Source of the DNA: Saccharina japonica
Lineage: Eukaryota > Sar > Phaeophyceae > Laminariales > Laminariaceae
NCBI GenBank assembly: GCA_008828725.1
Contig: MEHQ01002356.1
Span: 466,514 to 530,513 of the forward strand
Reading direction: 5' to 3'
DNA length: 64,000 nucleotides
The notes under the pieces were generated by a model, which was not told the origin of the DNA, did not search any database, and was given only the letters and a program-made list of their open reading frames with translations. Of this stretch, positions 11,980-23,208 are shown in pieces. The translations under genes were made by a program, and so were the position numbers. Every line of letters starts with the position of its first letter. The stretch's first letter is position 1.

Positions 11980-12522
11980 GTGTGGTATACTTCCTGTTGC
12001 CGTATTTTTGTACTACTGCAAATTTTGTTTTTTTTGGACTCTTACGGAATACCTTCGCATTCATACCTTCGCGGGCACCTCTTGTGTACGTTGCTGCTAT
12101 ATCCAAATAATGGACGATTCGCGATTGGGGTGGATAGACTACCTAGTTACGAGTATGTATTATATAAACAAACATTCGGGTATACACAGACGATGATGGC
12201 ACACGTCACACATACCATCCGTGAACTCAATACCTCAAATACTTACACAAAACTGTCGAAGTTCTTGAAAAGACGGCAATGCAACATTATCTCTCAATAC
12301 AATATGTTGGGAAAACGTCAAACTCTAATCGCAGCTTGCGAGGACTTGAACAAGCGACGTATCACATCGGGCCACGCCAAGATAGCCCCCTTTGTATGCA
12401 AACTGTGTGGGGTCATGTCAGTCCGGCCTCAACTGCGAGGCCCTCAACATCGTGGCTGTTTACTGATGTTTCACTGCACTAACGACAGGTATAATACCTC
12501 AGCCACAAACCTCCCTTGCTGA
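11980..12522 (+). pseudogene. possible upstream coding exon or N-terminal region linked to EsV-1-7 gene A
   Basis: An open frame contains a Lys/Arg-rich segment (KRRITSGHAKIAPF) followed by a Cys pair (CKLC). Units B and C carry recognisable versions of the same peptide (KRRLISG, KQRMTSSHAKLAPF), but B needs frame changes and C has a stop further upstream. In C the frame reads directly into the EsV-1-7 gene. The ancestral gene may therefore have had a longer N-terminus that is now lost. Alternatively this is a 5' leader conserved only by recent duplication. The real start of this frame is uncertain. Confidence 0.3.
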
Positions 12523-12598
12523 CAAACCTCCCTTGCTGTCGTCACGTCCCCCCTCCTGTTTTGCCCCATGTATTTCATCGCCACAGTATTCAACAAGA

Positions 12599-13843
12599 AT
12601 GGTGCGTGGTTTATGTAATTCCTGCACTCGAAGAGCATGGTTCAATGTGGAAGGTATCAAAACGGCGGCGTATTGTAGCCAACATGCTGAGGACGGTATG
12701 GTGAACGTCCTTTCAAGGCGCTGCTCGCACGATTCCTGCACGCGTAGCCCGAATTTCAATTTCGAAGGAAGCAAAATGGCGGCGTACTGCAAGCAACATG
12801 CTGAGAACGGCATGGTGAACGTTAGACGCAAGCGATGCTCACACGACTCCTGCACTAAACCACCGAGTTTCAACGTCGAGGGTAGCAAAACGGCGACCTC
12901 CTGCAGACAACACGCTGACTACGGTATGGTGCTCATTGGCTCGCGGCGTTGCTTACATCCCTCCTGCACCAAGCACCCGAGTTTCAGCGTTGAGAGTAAA
13001 AAGACGGTGGCGTACTGCAAACAACACGCTGAGTACGGCATGGTGAACGTGAAATCGAAGCGTTGTTCACATCACTCCTGCACCAGACACCCGAGTTTCA
13101 ACATCGAGGGTAACAAGGCAGCGGCGTTCTGCAAAGCCCATGCGAAGGACGGCATGGTCAACGTTAAAACCAAGCGTTGCCTACATCCCTCCTGCACCAG
13201 GCACCCGAGGTTCAGCGTTGAGGGTAAAAAGACGGTGACGTACTGCAAACAACACGCTCAGTACGGCATGGTGAACGTGAGAGATAAGCGTTGTTCTCAT
13301 CCCTCCTGCACCCGACACCCGAGTTTTAACTTCGAGGGTAACAAGGTGGCGGCGTACTGCAAAGCCCATGCAAAGGACGGCATGGTGAACGTTAAAAATA
13401 GGCGTTGCTCACATCACTCCTGCACTCGACAACCAAGTTTCAACGTCGAGGGTAGCAAGACGGCGGCGTACTGCAAGCAACATGCTGATCAAAACATGAT
13501 ACCCATCAGCAACAGGCGTTGCTCACATGATGGATGCAATAGATTGGCGAGCTGGGGTGTAAACGCCGATAACGTGGCCACTGTATGCGACAGCCACAAG
13601 GGTGATTTGTCGGGTGACCACGTGGTCTACCTTAGCGCCCAGTGCCGAGTGGACGATTGCAAGGACATAGCGCGCTGGGGACTCGACGGGAAGCCGCCAA
13701 CCCACTGCCCTCATCACGCTAGTCTACAGGCCGGACTTGTTTGCACAGTCGGGACGGCTTGCAGCAAGGCAGATGTTCATAGCCCATCCGACGGTGCGGT
13801 GAGGAGCCCATCATTTAGCATTAAAACTGAGTGCACGTTTTGA
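12599..13843 (+). CDS. EsV-1-7 repeat protein, copy A (414 aa)
   Basis: A single-exon protein built almost entirely of EsV-1-7 repeats: ten units at about residues 4, 42, 80, 118, 156, 194, 232, 270, 308 and 349, each C-x4-C-x16-C-x2-H. The Cys/His pattern suggests zinc binding. The family includes the brown-algal developmental protein IMM and phaeovirus proteins, but the biochemical role is unknown. Unit 1 has Gly for the first Cys. Units 9 and 10 are a distinct class (SWGV and ARWGL cores, 15-residue linker). A 41-residue tail ends KTECTF. The start chosen is the first in-frame ATG; its context and following residues (M-V/G-R) match all paralogs, though an open frame continues upstream. No signal peptide or membrane segment is seen. 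It is the same length as copy B. Confidence 0.88.
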   Translation: MVRGLCNSCTRRAWFNVEGIKTAAYCSQHAEDGMVNVLSRRCSHDSCTRSPNFNFEGSKMAAYCKQHAENGMVNVRRKRCSHDSCTKPPSFNVEGSKTATSCRQHADYGMVLIGSRRCLHPSCTKHPSFSVESKKTVAYCKQHAEYGMVNVKSKRCSHHSCTRHPSFNIEGNKAAAFCKAHAKDGMVNVKTKRCLHPSCTRHPRFSVEGKKTVTYCKQHAQYGMVNVRDKRCSHPSCTRHPSFNFEGNKVAAYCKAHAKDGMVNVKNRRCSHHSCTRQPSFNVEGSKTAAYCKQHADQNMIPISNRRCSHDGCNRLASWGVNADNVATVCDSHKGDLSGDHVVYLSAQCRVDDCKDIARWGLDGKPPTHCPHHASLQAGLVCTVGTACSKADVHSPSDGAVRSPSFSIKTECTF

Positions 13844-16800
13844 AATTTTTTCGAAGTCAACCTCGGGAGATGTTGAAACCTTGTTCAGCTGTTAGTGGCG
13901 GCCTTCGACTGCGAGCGCACAGCCTATCGTCTTGCCACGGCTGAAGTTTTCTTGAGTGTGATATATAGTATTTCGCTGTTGCCCTAGGTATTGTCCTTTG
14001 GGGATGAGAATTACCCGGCTCGTTGTTTTAGATCCTACTGAACAGAAGTCGGCATGATATAAACAGGAGAAACTAGTCCGGTCGGCGATGTCAAGCCTAC
14101 GCCTCCTGAAGAACATGTTTTGCAAGCAGGAAAAAGTGGAAGGGATTTATCTCTTAGGACGCATGGTACGATAGAGGATAGCACGGGTTATGGTCGAAAT
14201 ATTCATTACGAGGCGGGCTCCTTCAACTCGAGAACTGTGCGGTATTCAATTTGTGTTGTACAGTTGTTGTCGTTATCACCTAGGCCATAGACTTCTTCAT
14301 CGGGTTAAGGTAAGCTCTAAATCTTTGTCAAAAGTCAGTTTTGGGTGAAGGTGTATGGAGCAATTCAAACGAAGGGCCTCAGAATATTGAACATACTCGT
14401 CTTCCGTGTCATGCTTCTTGGATCCCACCGTATTTCTGTTTCCCGAACGTGACCTTCGACTGAGTGGCCGAAAACATGCTCAGAGGGATTTTCGCGACTC
14501 CGTGTGGCTCAACAGATTATATACAGCAGGAGAGCCGTGCTACGATAAATGTAACTATTTTAGGGTGGGATGGTTTGTGAATGATCGCACTTCTTTATCC
14601 AATATCGTCGGACTTGCATTATCTTGTTGCCATATTGTTCGGTATATACATAGGGCACCGTGATAGTCATCGGGTAGCTTTTGTATTTCCGTCCAAAATC
14701 ATTTTTTGGGATGGGGTATAGAGCGCCTCCGGTGACCATCCTCCGAAACAACATGGCGCACCTTTACCGTAGCATGCGTCGGGCAAACAGCTGCTAGTCC
14801 CGACATAGCACGTAGAGTACCCCGATCGTGTTTGGTGAGAAAAATACGCGACAGAGTAGGCCTGGTAGGGATGTGTCAGTTTGCATCGTTTTTGACGGAA
14901 TTTGAACTGCCGTAGACTACACGTTGTTTTATTGTGAGGTACCCAGATGACTGTAGGGCCCTTTCGATGCGTAATTCTTCTGAGAATGCGGCCCTCCAAG
15001 GTGAGCTATGGCCCATCTCCATGCCCTTTCATTCATAAAAGGAAGGACTTGCGGATTATCTGAAACAGGTATTTATCACCTTTTCTGGCAGAAACCGTCA
15101 ACGGCGCGGCCAGAGGTATACCAATACTCACCACGTTTGCGTGGTTCCTAGCACCTGCATCAAGAGATCGCCCCCCGCCAGAGTAGTTGGGCACTGTCTG
15201 GATATTTCCTGGTCGGATAATGTACTATGCCCCCTGTAAGCTACCCCTTTAGGCAGTTCGAGGATAAACGAAAGTATATGCCGAGCAAGGATAAGGATTA
15301 CAGCATCGGCTAAACAAGGCTGCTCGGGTGGCCGAGTTGCGTGTCAAAAAGGCATGGAGTAAAAGTGGGGAGAATGGCGATATGCACCACGTATGGTGAC
15401 ATTGGTAGTGCTGCACGCTCTTGACGAACTCTTGACAATGCGGCCTTCAACGTGTTGGCGTGGTCGCCCTTCCTCGGTATCGCGGTCGATATAACTGTTA
15501 CGCACTGGTTTATCGCTATACTTGTCGAGGTGGGGACGGGGTTGAGCGCCTACTTTTCGCCGCTATGATAATCAGGCTGTGTCCCCCGCAGTGGTCTCGA
15601 CTGCATTTCGCCAGCTGTATTGGCCGCGCACCTGTAGAAGCTTGCGGCTTGCGTCTGCCGTATGACAGCAGTGCCCACACCGATAATAGCTCACAATGGA
15701 GATGGTACCCCTTGTCTGCGAGTTCGCACGGACAAGTTAAAAAAATATTCCCTTCAAGGAACGTGCGGCCGCGTGCCCGTACCTTCGTGCAAAACCAACG
15801 AAGCACCGCCTTGCAGTAAGGCTGTACCTGGTGTTTGTGCTGCACTAAGCAGTATTGCGTGGAGAATCCGAGCGCGCGCCCAGACTAACTTGTAACAACC
15901 CTACTGTCAGCACAAAAGGCTGGTTTGAATACCTCGGGCGTGAGTTTCAACGCCCGGTAGACGCCGGTGCGAGGTTCTAGCCCAATCGTACTACTGTAGT
16001 GCCAATCGAAACAGCGACATAATTTCCGCATTATCGGTCACTATTTTTCCGTACCTTCTCTCAAACCACAAACAGCTACTCCGAAACATAATACCTTTCC
16101 CGCCGTTACCTTTCCACCTTCTACTCCACCACGTAACTCCTGCATTTTAAGTGCCTCCGATGAAAAAGGGTAAACCAACGCATCCATAAAAAGCTGTTGG
16201 TACACTAGCTGCGATATTGTACCTACTACCGCTTTGCTTAGAAGACAGTACCGCGTAACCTGTCCGATATCGTAATCGTTCGTATCACCCAGAGCTCTCC
16301 CCCACGTCCCACCAATATTCACTGCCTCGTTCACTGTACAGTTTACGCGCCCCTCCCCCCAAAATACTGCTGCTGTATTTTGTTTACTTTCCGACTGGTG
16401 CTACGGTAGAGGGGGTAGACTGATTTTCACTACCACGTTTACTCCACCCGGGTGAGTGGCTCTGTACCTCACTCAAAAGTGGACGCAGAAATATGTTGTT
16501 TTCGCAGAGTGGCATGCATACCATGGTGGGGCATATCCCGAAAACGTAAAGCGTTAATACTTTAAAAACCGCGAACACATATGGTGGTCACTCGGCGGAG
16601 TGGCTCTCATCCGCTGAGAATACTGGACTAAAAAACGACCCCTCTTCCGTAGTACCAGTCCTCCTATAGATACGTATTATAGGCTAGATTTGTAAAATTA
16701 TGAATTCTTACGAGGGGATCTATGGTATATTATGATCGGCTCTAAATCGGAACGAAACAGTCTTTGCTGTCCTGACAAGCATGCAAGAGATGTCGTACAT

Positions 16801-17950
16801 CAGTAAGAAAACGACGGATGCATTATACACCGGGGATTTCATGATCCTGGCCCCATCCGGGATATTGGGAGTGCGTTGTTGAATTGATACGAACAGATTA
16901 GTCCATCATGCACGAAAATAAATCACGATTTTTCCTGTTCCCTAATTTCCTTCGTTTGGTGTTGCTGTGGCGCGGGGTGTGCTTACTACAGTAGTGGAAC
17001 ACCTGAGCTGTGCCACTCTAGAGCTGTCTGTGGTTCTACAGTACTGCACCGAACTACTGTACAATAGGTCTGAGGAAACCAGCAAGCTCGACAGTCCTGA
17101 ATCACATGCAAAAGCGATCGCACAGCAACCACCCGGAGCCAACATAATATAGCGGGGAGTCCAACACGCGGTTCCAACCCAAGGCGATAGATAAGAACGG
17201 CATGAACCGCGGCTATCTATATATATATATTTGCAAACCTCTTTGGCTGTGTATTGTGTGTCGGTTTGGAGCTTGCCATGCAAATGGTTTTACACGCCCA
17301 GATATGGCTGTGTAATTGTTTCTCCGGTGTGATTGAGCGATGTCGTGAATTGTCGAAAACCATTATCTGTCTTCGTTTTTGTTTTGTCGGGGCCGTCACG
17401 GCACTTGAAGAACAATCTAGGCCACCCCCAGAGGAGCCCTTACTAGTTTAGCGTGGTCGAAAACCGGAAAACGCATGTGTTTTGCAAGACATTGTACCGC
17501 GCAGGACGCAGGTCACGCACGAAGTTCATGTGGATATTTGGCGGAGCCCTCGCCGCTGATGTGTATCAGGTACCAGTATTCGCTGTTGTATGACGTCAAT
17601 GCTTAAGGTTTGTTGAGTGGAAAGTATGCCAAGGGCATGTACGATGTATAATATCATGGGACATACAGAAAGTCAGACGTACGGACGGATCGACAAAGGA
17701 TTTTCTACGATTGGAGTTCAAGATGCAAACGCTGTGTGTATAGTATGCAGTGCGAGCGGAGGTACCTGAGTGTGGCATATCAATCCGCAACTTTATGGGA
17801 CCTAATCGAAGGAATTCCCAATACGTAGTGTGTTCCCGTCCGGGGACACAGAAACTTGTCTTGGTCTCCGTAGATCGACCCACGTTACATTTACAGTAGG
17901 ATACCATGTTGGGAGTAAATCTGAAGGAACCAGCTTAATGAGCTTCGTTC
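13844..17950 (+). repeat. segmental unit A, downstream segment (first tandem copy)
   Basis: It aligns with 17965-22640 (direct tandem copy E), 50692-52110 (unit B) and, inverted, 59081-60075 (unit C). Landmarks are TTCGACTGCGAGCGCACA near 13908, GCATGGTACGAT near 14162, GTACCCAGATGA near 14939 and GTGTATCAGGTACCAGTA near 17562. Short frames are not conserved between copies. I find no gene in it. Confidence 0.75.
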
Positions 17951-17964
17951 CGATCGGTCTGTCG

Positions 17965-20900
17965 AGGTGGCTTTCGTTTGCGAGTCACACAACCTAATTG
18001 GCTGTAGCTCACTGGGGTGCGGTATATGGTTTTTGGTTGTTGCCCAATTTACCGTCCTTTGGAAACGAGAGTTGCCAAGCTCGCCGCCTAAAGATTGGTG
18101 AACCTACATCGGCATGATATAAAGAGAACAGACTAGCCAGGTAGTCCAAGTAAAGCGCATCCCTCTTAAAGAACGTGCTTCGCAAGAAGGGGTGGGTGTC
18201 AGTGGTTACCTCTTATGATGCATGGTACGATGAGAGATAGCACGGTTTTGGACGAAGCATTCATCACGGTACGGAGCTCTTCAACTTAGGGACTATCCGG
18301 TATGCCATTTATGTTGCATACTTACTTTCGTTAGCACCTACGATTAATTTATTCATAGAGTTAAGGTTAAACCTACATATTTTTTAATAGTCTGTGTTGG
18401 GTGGAGCTATGGGACAACACCAGCGAGGAGCCTCAAAAAAATGAACATACTCCCCTGCCGTAGCATCCTTCTTGGATGAGACCGCCACTCTGCGTCCGGA
18501 ACGTCACTCTTGACTGGGCGACCGAAGAGATTATCAGAGTGAATGGTCCGACTTTGTGGTGCGTAGGCCAACGGTTCAGGTGTGGTGGGAAAATCGTGGG
18601 ATGAATGGCGATGTATGACGTGGGGTACTCTGATATTATTCGTGGATTGCCGAATACATCACCAAGAAGGCCTGCTATATATGTAGTAGTTTGCATCTTT
18701 TTCGACGGAATGTTCACTGCCGTAGTCGCGTACGCGTACAAGATGTGTTTTACTGCGCACCCAGATGATAATAGAGCCCTTCATATACAATATTCCTCAG
18801 TGTTTGCTGCCCTTCAGGGTGGGCTTTGCGGCATACCCATATCCGCTCAACAGGTATCTCAAGGCGTCACCGCTTCTCACACACAGGTATTTCTCACCGA
18901 TTCTAGTAATAGCCATCAACGACGCGGCGAGAGGTGTACAAACACCTACCACGTGTACGTGGTTCCCAACACCTACGTCAAGGGATTTTTACCTCCACAG
19001 TGTGCCATTAATTCTTGATCTTGTTTTGTACCATGCCCGTGGTACACTACCCGTTTTGGTAGTTCGAAGGTAGCACGAATGTATGTAGCGACCAAGGATG
19101 AAGACTACAGCCTCGACGGAACAAGCCTACCCGAGTGGCCTAGGCTCGTGTAGGAAAGACATCCGAACGATAGAAGGGGTATACCGGCATGCACGCAGTG
19201 TGGTGGCATTGGTAGTGCTGCACGCTCTTGGCGAACGCTCGACAATTGCGGCCTTCAACTTGTGCACGCGGTCGCTCTACCTTATATCGGTCTTCCTCGT
19301 TGTCGAAATGGTTTAATCAATATTGCTCTACCCCTATATTTGTCGAGGACAGTTGGCCTGCTAGAAGAACATGGCGACCTCAGTTGTCTCGTCTGCCGTT
19401 CGCCGTCAATGGCCGCGCGCCTACCCATAAATGCCTCCCGCTTGCGTCTGTAGAACAACAGCCGTACCTAAAGCAAAAAATGACCCACACCAGAGATGTC
19501 CGTCTTTTCTGCGTGTTCGCGCGGAAGAGGTTTATAACACTCCATGAAAGGCAAACATAGCCGCACGCCCATACCTTCGTGCGGAATCAACGAAGCACCG
19601 TCTGCAGTAAGGCTGTACCTTGGGTTTATGCTATGTTTAGCAGTGTTACGTGGGGCATTCGAAAGCACGCCCAAACTGTTCGTTTTATAGGTAGACCACT
19701 CCTACTTAATCAGTGCCCACTGAGCAGCTCAGTGGCCAGCTCTTCTATATTTCAAAGAGTGTCGTTCGGCGTTCAATTCCCACCGGAATGTTTCCGCCTT
19801 TTCCCGGAGAAAAAGGGAAAACAAGTCGAGAGAACCACGATCGAAGAACACTTGATCAGAAGGTCGATATCGGAGTAAACTGCGCGAAACAAAGGAACGC
19901 ACGACTTGCGGGACGGAGAGGACACCATATTTAGGATGATATCAGGACTTGAGTAGGCGCGTAATCTACACCAGATTAAATCATCGACGGGAGGCTGTCA
20001 GAAGACCAAAGGGCGTCACTGAGTTTCTCAGTGATTTAATATTCTTCAAACCAACACGAGAACATTTAGAACAACCCGGATGGGCACACAAATGACTGGT
20101 TGGAGAATGATGCGCGTGAGTGTCGACGCGCGGTAGACTCCTGTCTGTGCCGTGTTCCCGCCCAACCTCATTACGGCTGCAATGTCAGTCGTAACGACGA
20201 CAGTATTATCGCGTCGTTGTTCCATCTCTGTCTGTACCGTCTCTCAAACCACAAACTGGGACTTTTAATGGTACTCCCATTTACACGGTTTCTCTTCCGC
20301 TTCCGACCACACCGTGCAACTCCTCCATTCTACGCGTTTCCGATGAAACGGCGGAAGCAAATCTACCCGTGAACTATTTTATTGTTTGTATACATTAGAT
20401 CAGTAGTTTCGACTGTGTACGTACAATAGCTGAGAAGACGGCACGGCGTTCCCGTCTCATGTTTATATCGCTAGTACCTCGAAGAGCCCCCCCGACCCGC
20501 TTCGGTACTCCCTCCCTAGGCCACAATACCCTTCACACGCCCTTTCTTACAACATCCATACTGGTATGATAAATATGTAGGGTTTCCGCCGTTGCCACGA
20601 AGGTTTTACCAAGAATTTTGAGAAAACCAATAGTCTGTCGTTTTTGGTCGAGAATAAACGCCCCCGCCACTGTGGTCAGTTCGCAAGCCGCCAAAACGAA
20701 AAAGCAGCGGGAGGGAAAAGCGAGCGCTGAAACGTACATAACGAACTGGTTTTGACAGCATCAAGGTGCCTAGAACACGGCACGCAGGACAATACAAGCC
20801 CTACCCGCTTGGTACAGCAGCGAAATGAGTAGCAGAAACACGACGCTGCTGTTACTGGGCGGTGACAAGCCCGGTAGCTTCTGTAATCGCGAATGGTGTG

Positions 20901-22640
20901 AGGTGACCTGTCAAACGCAGCCTTTTTTTGTGCCCTATGAACAGCAACTTGGTTTAGCTCACAGCCATAATTTCCATAACCGCCAAGCCCGCTAGAACAC
21001 CGCACACAAGAGACGACCAGCCCTATCCGCTTGGTGCGGCAATGGTATGGGTAGTAGGAGCAAGGTGCTGCTGATTGTTAGCGGTTGGGTGCTTGGTTGC
21101 TGCCGCCTTCGCTTGCGTTGTCTGTGGCTGCTGTTGGTGTCGCTGTGACCAACAGGACAAACGCACGGAGGAACGCCGATCGGGCCATTCGGCGATAGAC
21201 ACTAAACTACAGTTGCTTCGAAAGCGAAAAATAGCATGAACTTTTCCAAGCTCTTCGAAATTAATTTAAACGTTTGGCATTAAAAACAAGAAATTACAGA
21301 AACAAAAACGAAAAAAAGCCCCGCAACCGCGTTTGGTCAAAATCTTGAACGTAAAGGACATGTTTCATATTTTTCTGAGGGGGAAACCTTTTACACTATT
21401 GTTCGTTACTTGTTCTACTGTAGGCTAGCTTTATTAAAGGAAGCTTTCTTACCAGAGGGCCGATGCTATGCCCTTAAAAGGGCTCGGGCTGGGGCGGTCA
21501 ACATCGGGTTCTGTTGCGGCGACATGCATGCAAGATTGGTCTTACATCTGCAAGAACACGACGGTAGCAAAACACAACACGGATGTTCGCGACCTGTTCC
21601 CATGAGTGATATTTGGTGTGCACGACTTGAGAGCGGCAGCTTTCCTTTGCTCTACGCGTATTATCTTGATGTTGCTACGGCAAGGGGTGTGCCTGCGGAT
21701 TACGCGCACCTGTCGGTGCTGCTACAGCAGTAGTGCGCCGAACGACAAAAAAAGTGCAGAGAATCCCAAAATATTCGACTGCCTCCATATGCATATAGAA
21801 GCGATATCACCCCGCAGGAAATACCGCTACAGCGGGGCGTCCAGTGAACAGATCCAACCCGAGGCGATGGAGTTGCACGCGGCTGTCCTTCGCTCTTTGC
21901 CTCCTGGCTGTGTCTTGTGGTGTGTCTGTGCTTGCCGTAAAAATAGTCATTCACGCCCTACGATTGGTGCGTGATGTTTCATTCGGTCCAATAGTGAATT
22001 GCCTTGAATGGTTGAAAAGCAAGACCGGCCCTCGCTCGTTTCGTTCGGAGGCGTTACGGCATACGAAGAATGCTTGAGGCCACTCCAAAATGGGCCTCTA
22101 CTAGTTTGGCCACGTCCACCAAACAAAAACCGCATGCTTTCGCAAGAAATAATACCGCACAAAACACAGGTCATCAGCGATGCTCAAGCGTAGTTTTGGC
22201 GGCGGCCGTGCAGCTGATGTGTATCAGCTACCAGTATCCGCTGTGGTATGGCGTCAATATTTGAGGATCGTTGAATGGGAAGTATACCAAGATGAAGGAT
22301 GGTGCATGCCTTCATGGATCACACAGACCGACGGACGGACGGACTAACAGACAGACTAAGGGCATATAACGACTGATGACGATAATGTAAAGCATACCGT
22401 ACAAGCCGAAGTACTTGAGTGCGGCATACCCATCCGTGAACTTCTGGGACCCTATGACAGGAACTATCAATACATTTTGCGTTCCCGTCTGGGGTACCTC
22501 ACAATCCGTCACGGCCTCTGGAGGTCGAACGACGTTCCATTTATTGTATCCCACACCATGCTGCGAGTATATCAAACGAGAGCCAGGTTAATGACCGTCG
22601 TTCCGGCCGACAAATCAAACACCGCCTCCGCTGGATCAGA
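17965..22640 (+). repeat. downstream segment, second tandem copy (E), without its own gene
   Basis: The order of landmarks repeats that of 13.9-17.95 kb: GCATGGTACGAT near 18218, GCACCCAGATGATA near 18758, CTCAAACCACAAAC near 20242, and GTGTATCAGCTACCAGTA near 22219. The EsV-1-7 gene and leader are missing from this copy. Within it, an approximately 120-bp block at 20766-20880 is repeated at 20985-21110 (CCGCTTGGT, AGCAGC and GCTGCTG landmarks). No gene is called. Confidence 0.7.
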
Positions 22641-23208
22641 ATGACAGTGACGCTTGCCACGGTGGTAGAGTTTTGCCCTTGCTATTGTTATAAGGGCCCT
22701 TTATTGAAACACTCTATACCTCATTTAAACACACTGGTGTGTCGAATAAATGAGCCGCCAATCCAAAGAACAGCCGCTTCCATGCTGGAATATGTGACGA
22801 AATATATGGAAATACAAGGAATAGGCCAGGTACTTGTTGAGGCGGGGAGCCCCGCAATCTAAGAGTATTTTCGCCAAGCCGTACGGTTCACATAGTGGCA
22901 AGCGTTGAGGAAGGTCCCACAGAACGTTGAGCGCAATCATCTGCTGCATTTCAAGCCCGTCATTCACGAGGTCGACGCCGAAGTAAATTGTCGTGAGGCT
23001 ACAAAAAGCGAAGAAATAAACAACCCCCCACAGCGGCGATGATACTTTGGGCAAATGAGAAGGCCTGCCTTCATCATTATTTGGTGTGTACGGATCACTG
23101 AAGCATGCCGCTGTGGAGTTAATGCTAAGTTGAGCACTCGCCATCCCAAGCCGACAACGTAGATAGCTGAAGCACCCCTGATATTGTTCCAGTTTACTGC
23201 CATACACT
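22641..23208. other. no recognised feature
   Basis: The minus-strand frame 22725-23261 is open for 178 codons but overlaps the conserved tail of pseudogene D in another frame and contains no recognisable motif. I treat it as chance. Confidence 0.45.

Larger units (their letters stand above)
11270..12598 (+). repeat. segmental unit A, leader segment upstream of EsV-1-7 gene A
   Basis: It aligns with 48060-49446 (unit B) and, inverted, with 61214-62450 plus 63350-63490 (unit C). It opens with a triplet microsatellite and ends at the ATG of the EsV-1-7 gene. The last 250 bases are best conserved (for example GAGGCCCTCAACA and CTAACGACAGG blocks). The frame 11980-12522 is uninterrupted here for 180 codons, while the same region is frameshifted in B and stopped in C. 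Confidence 0.75.
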
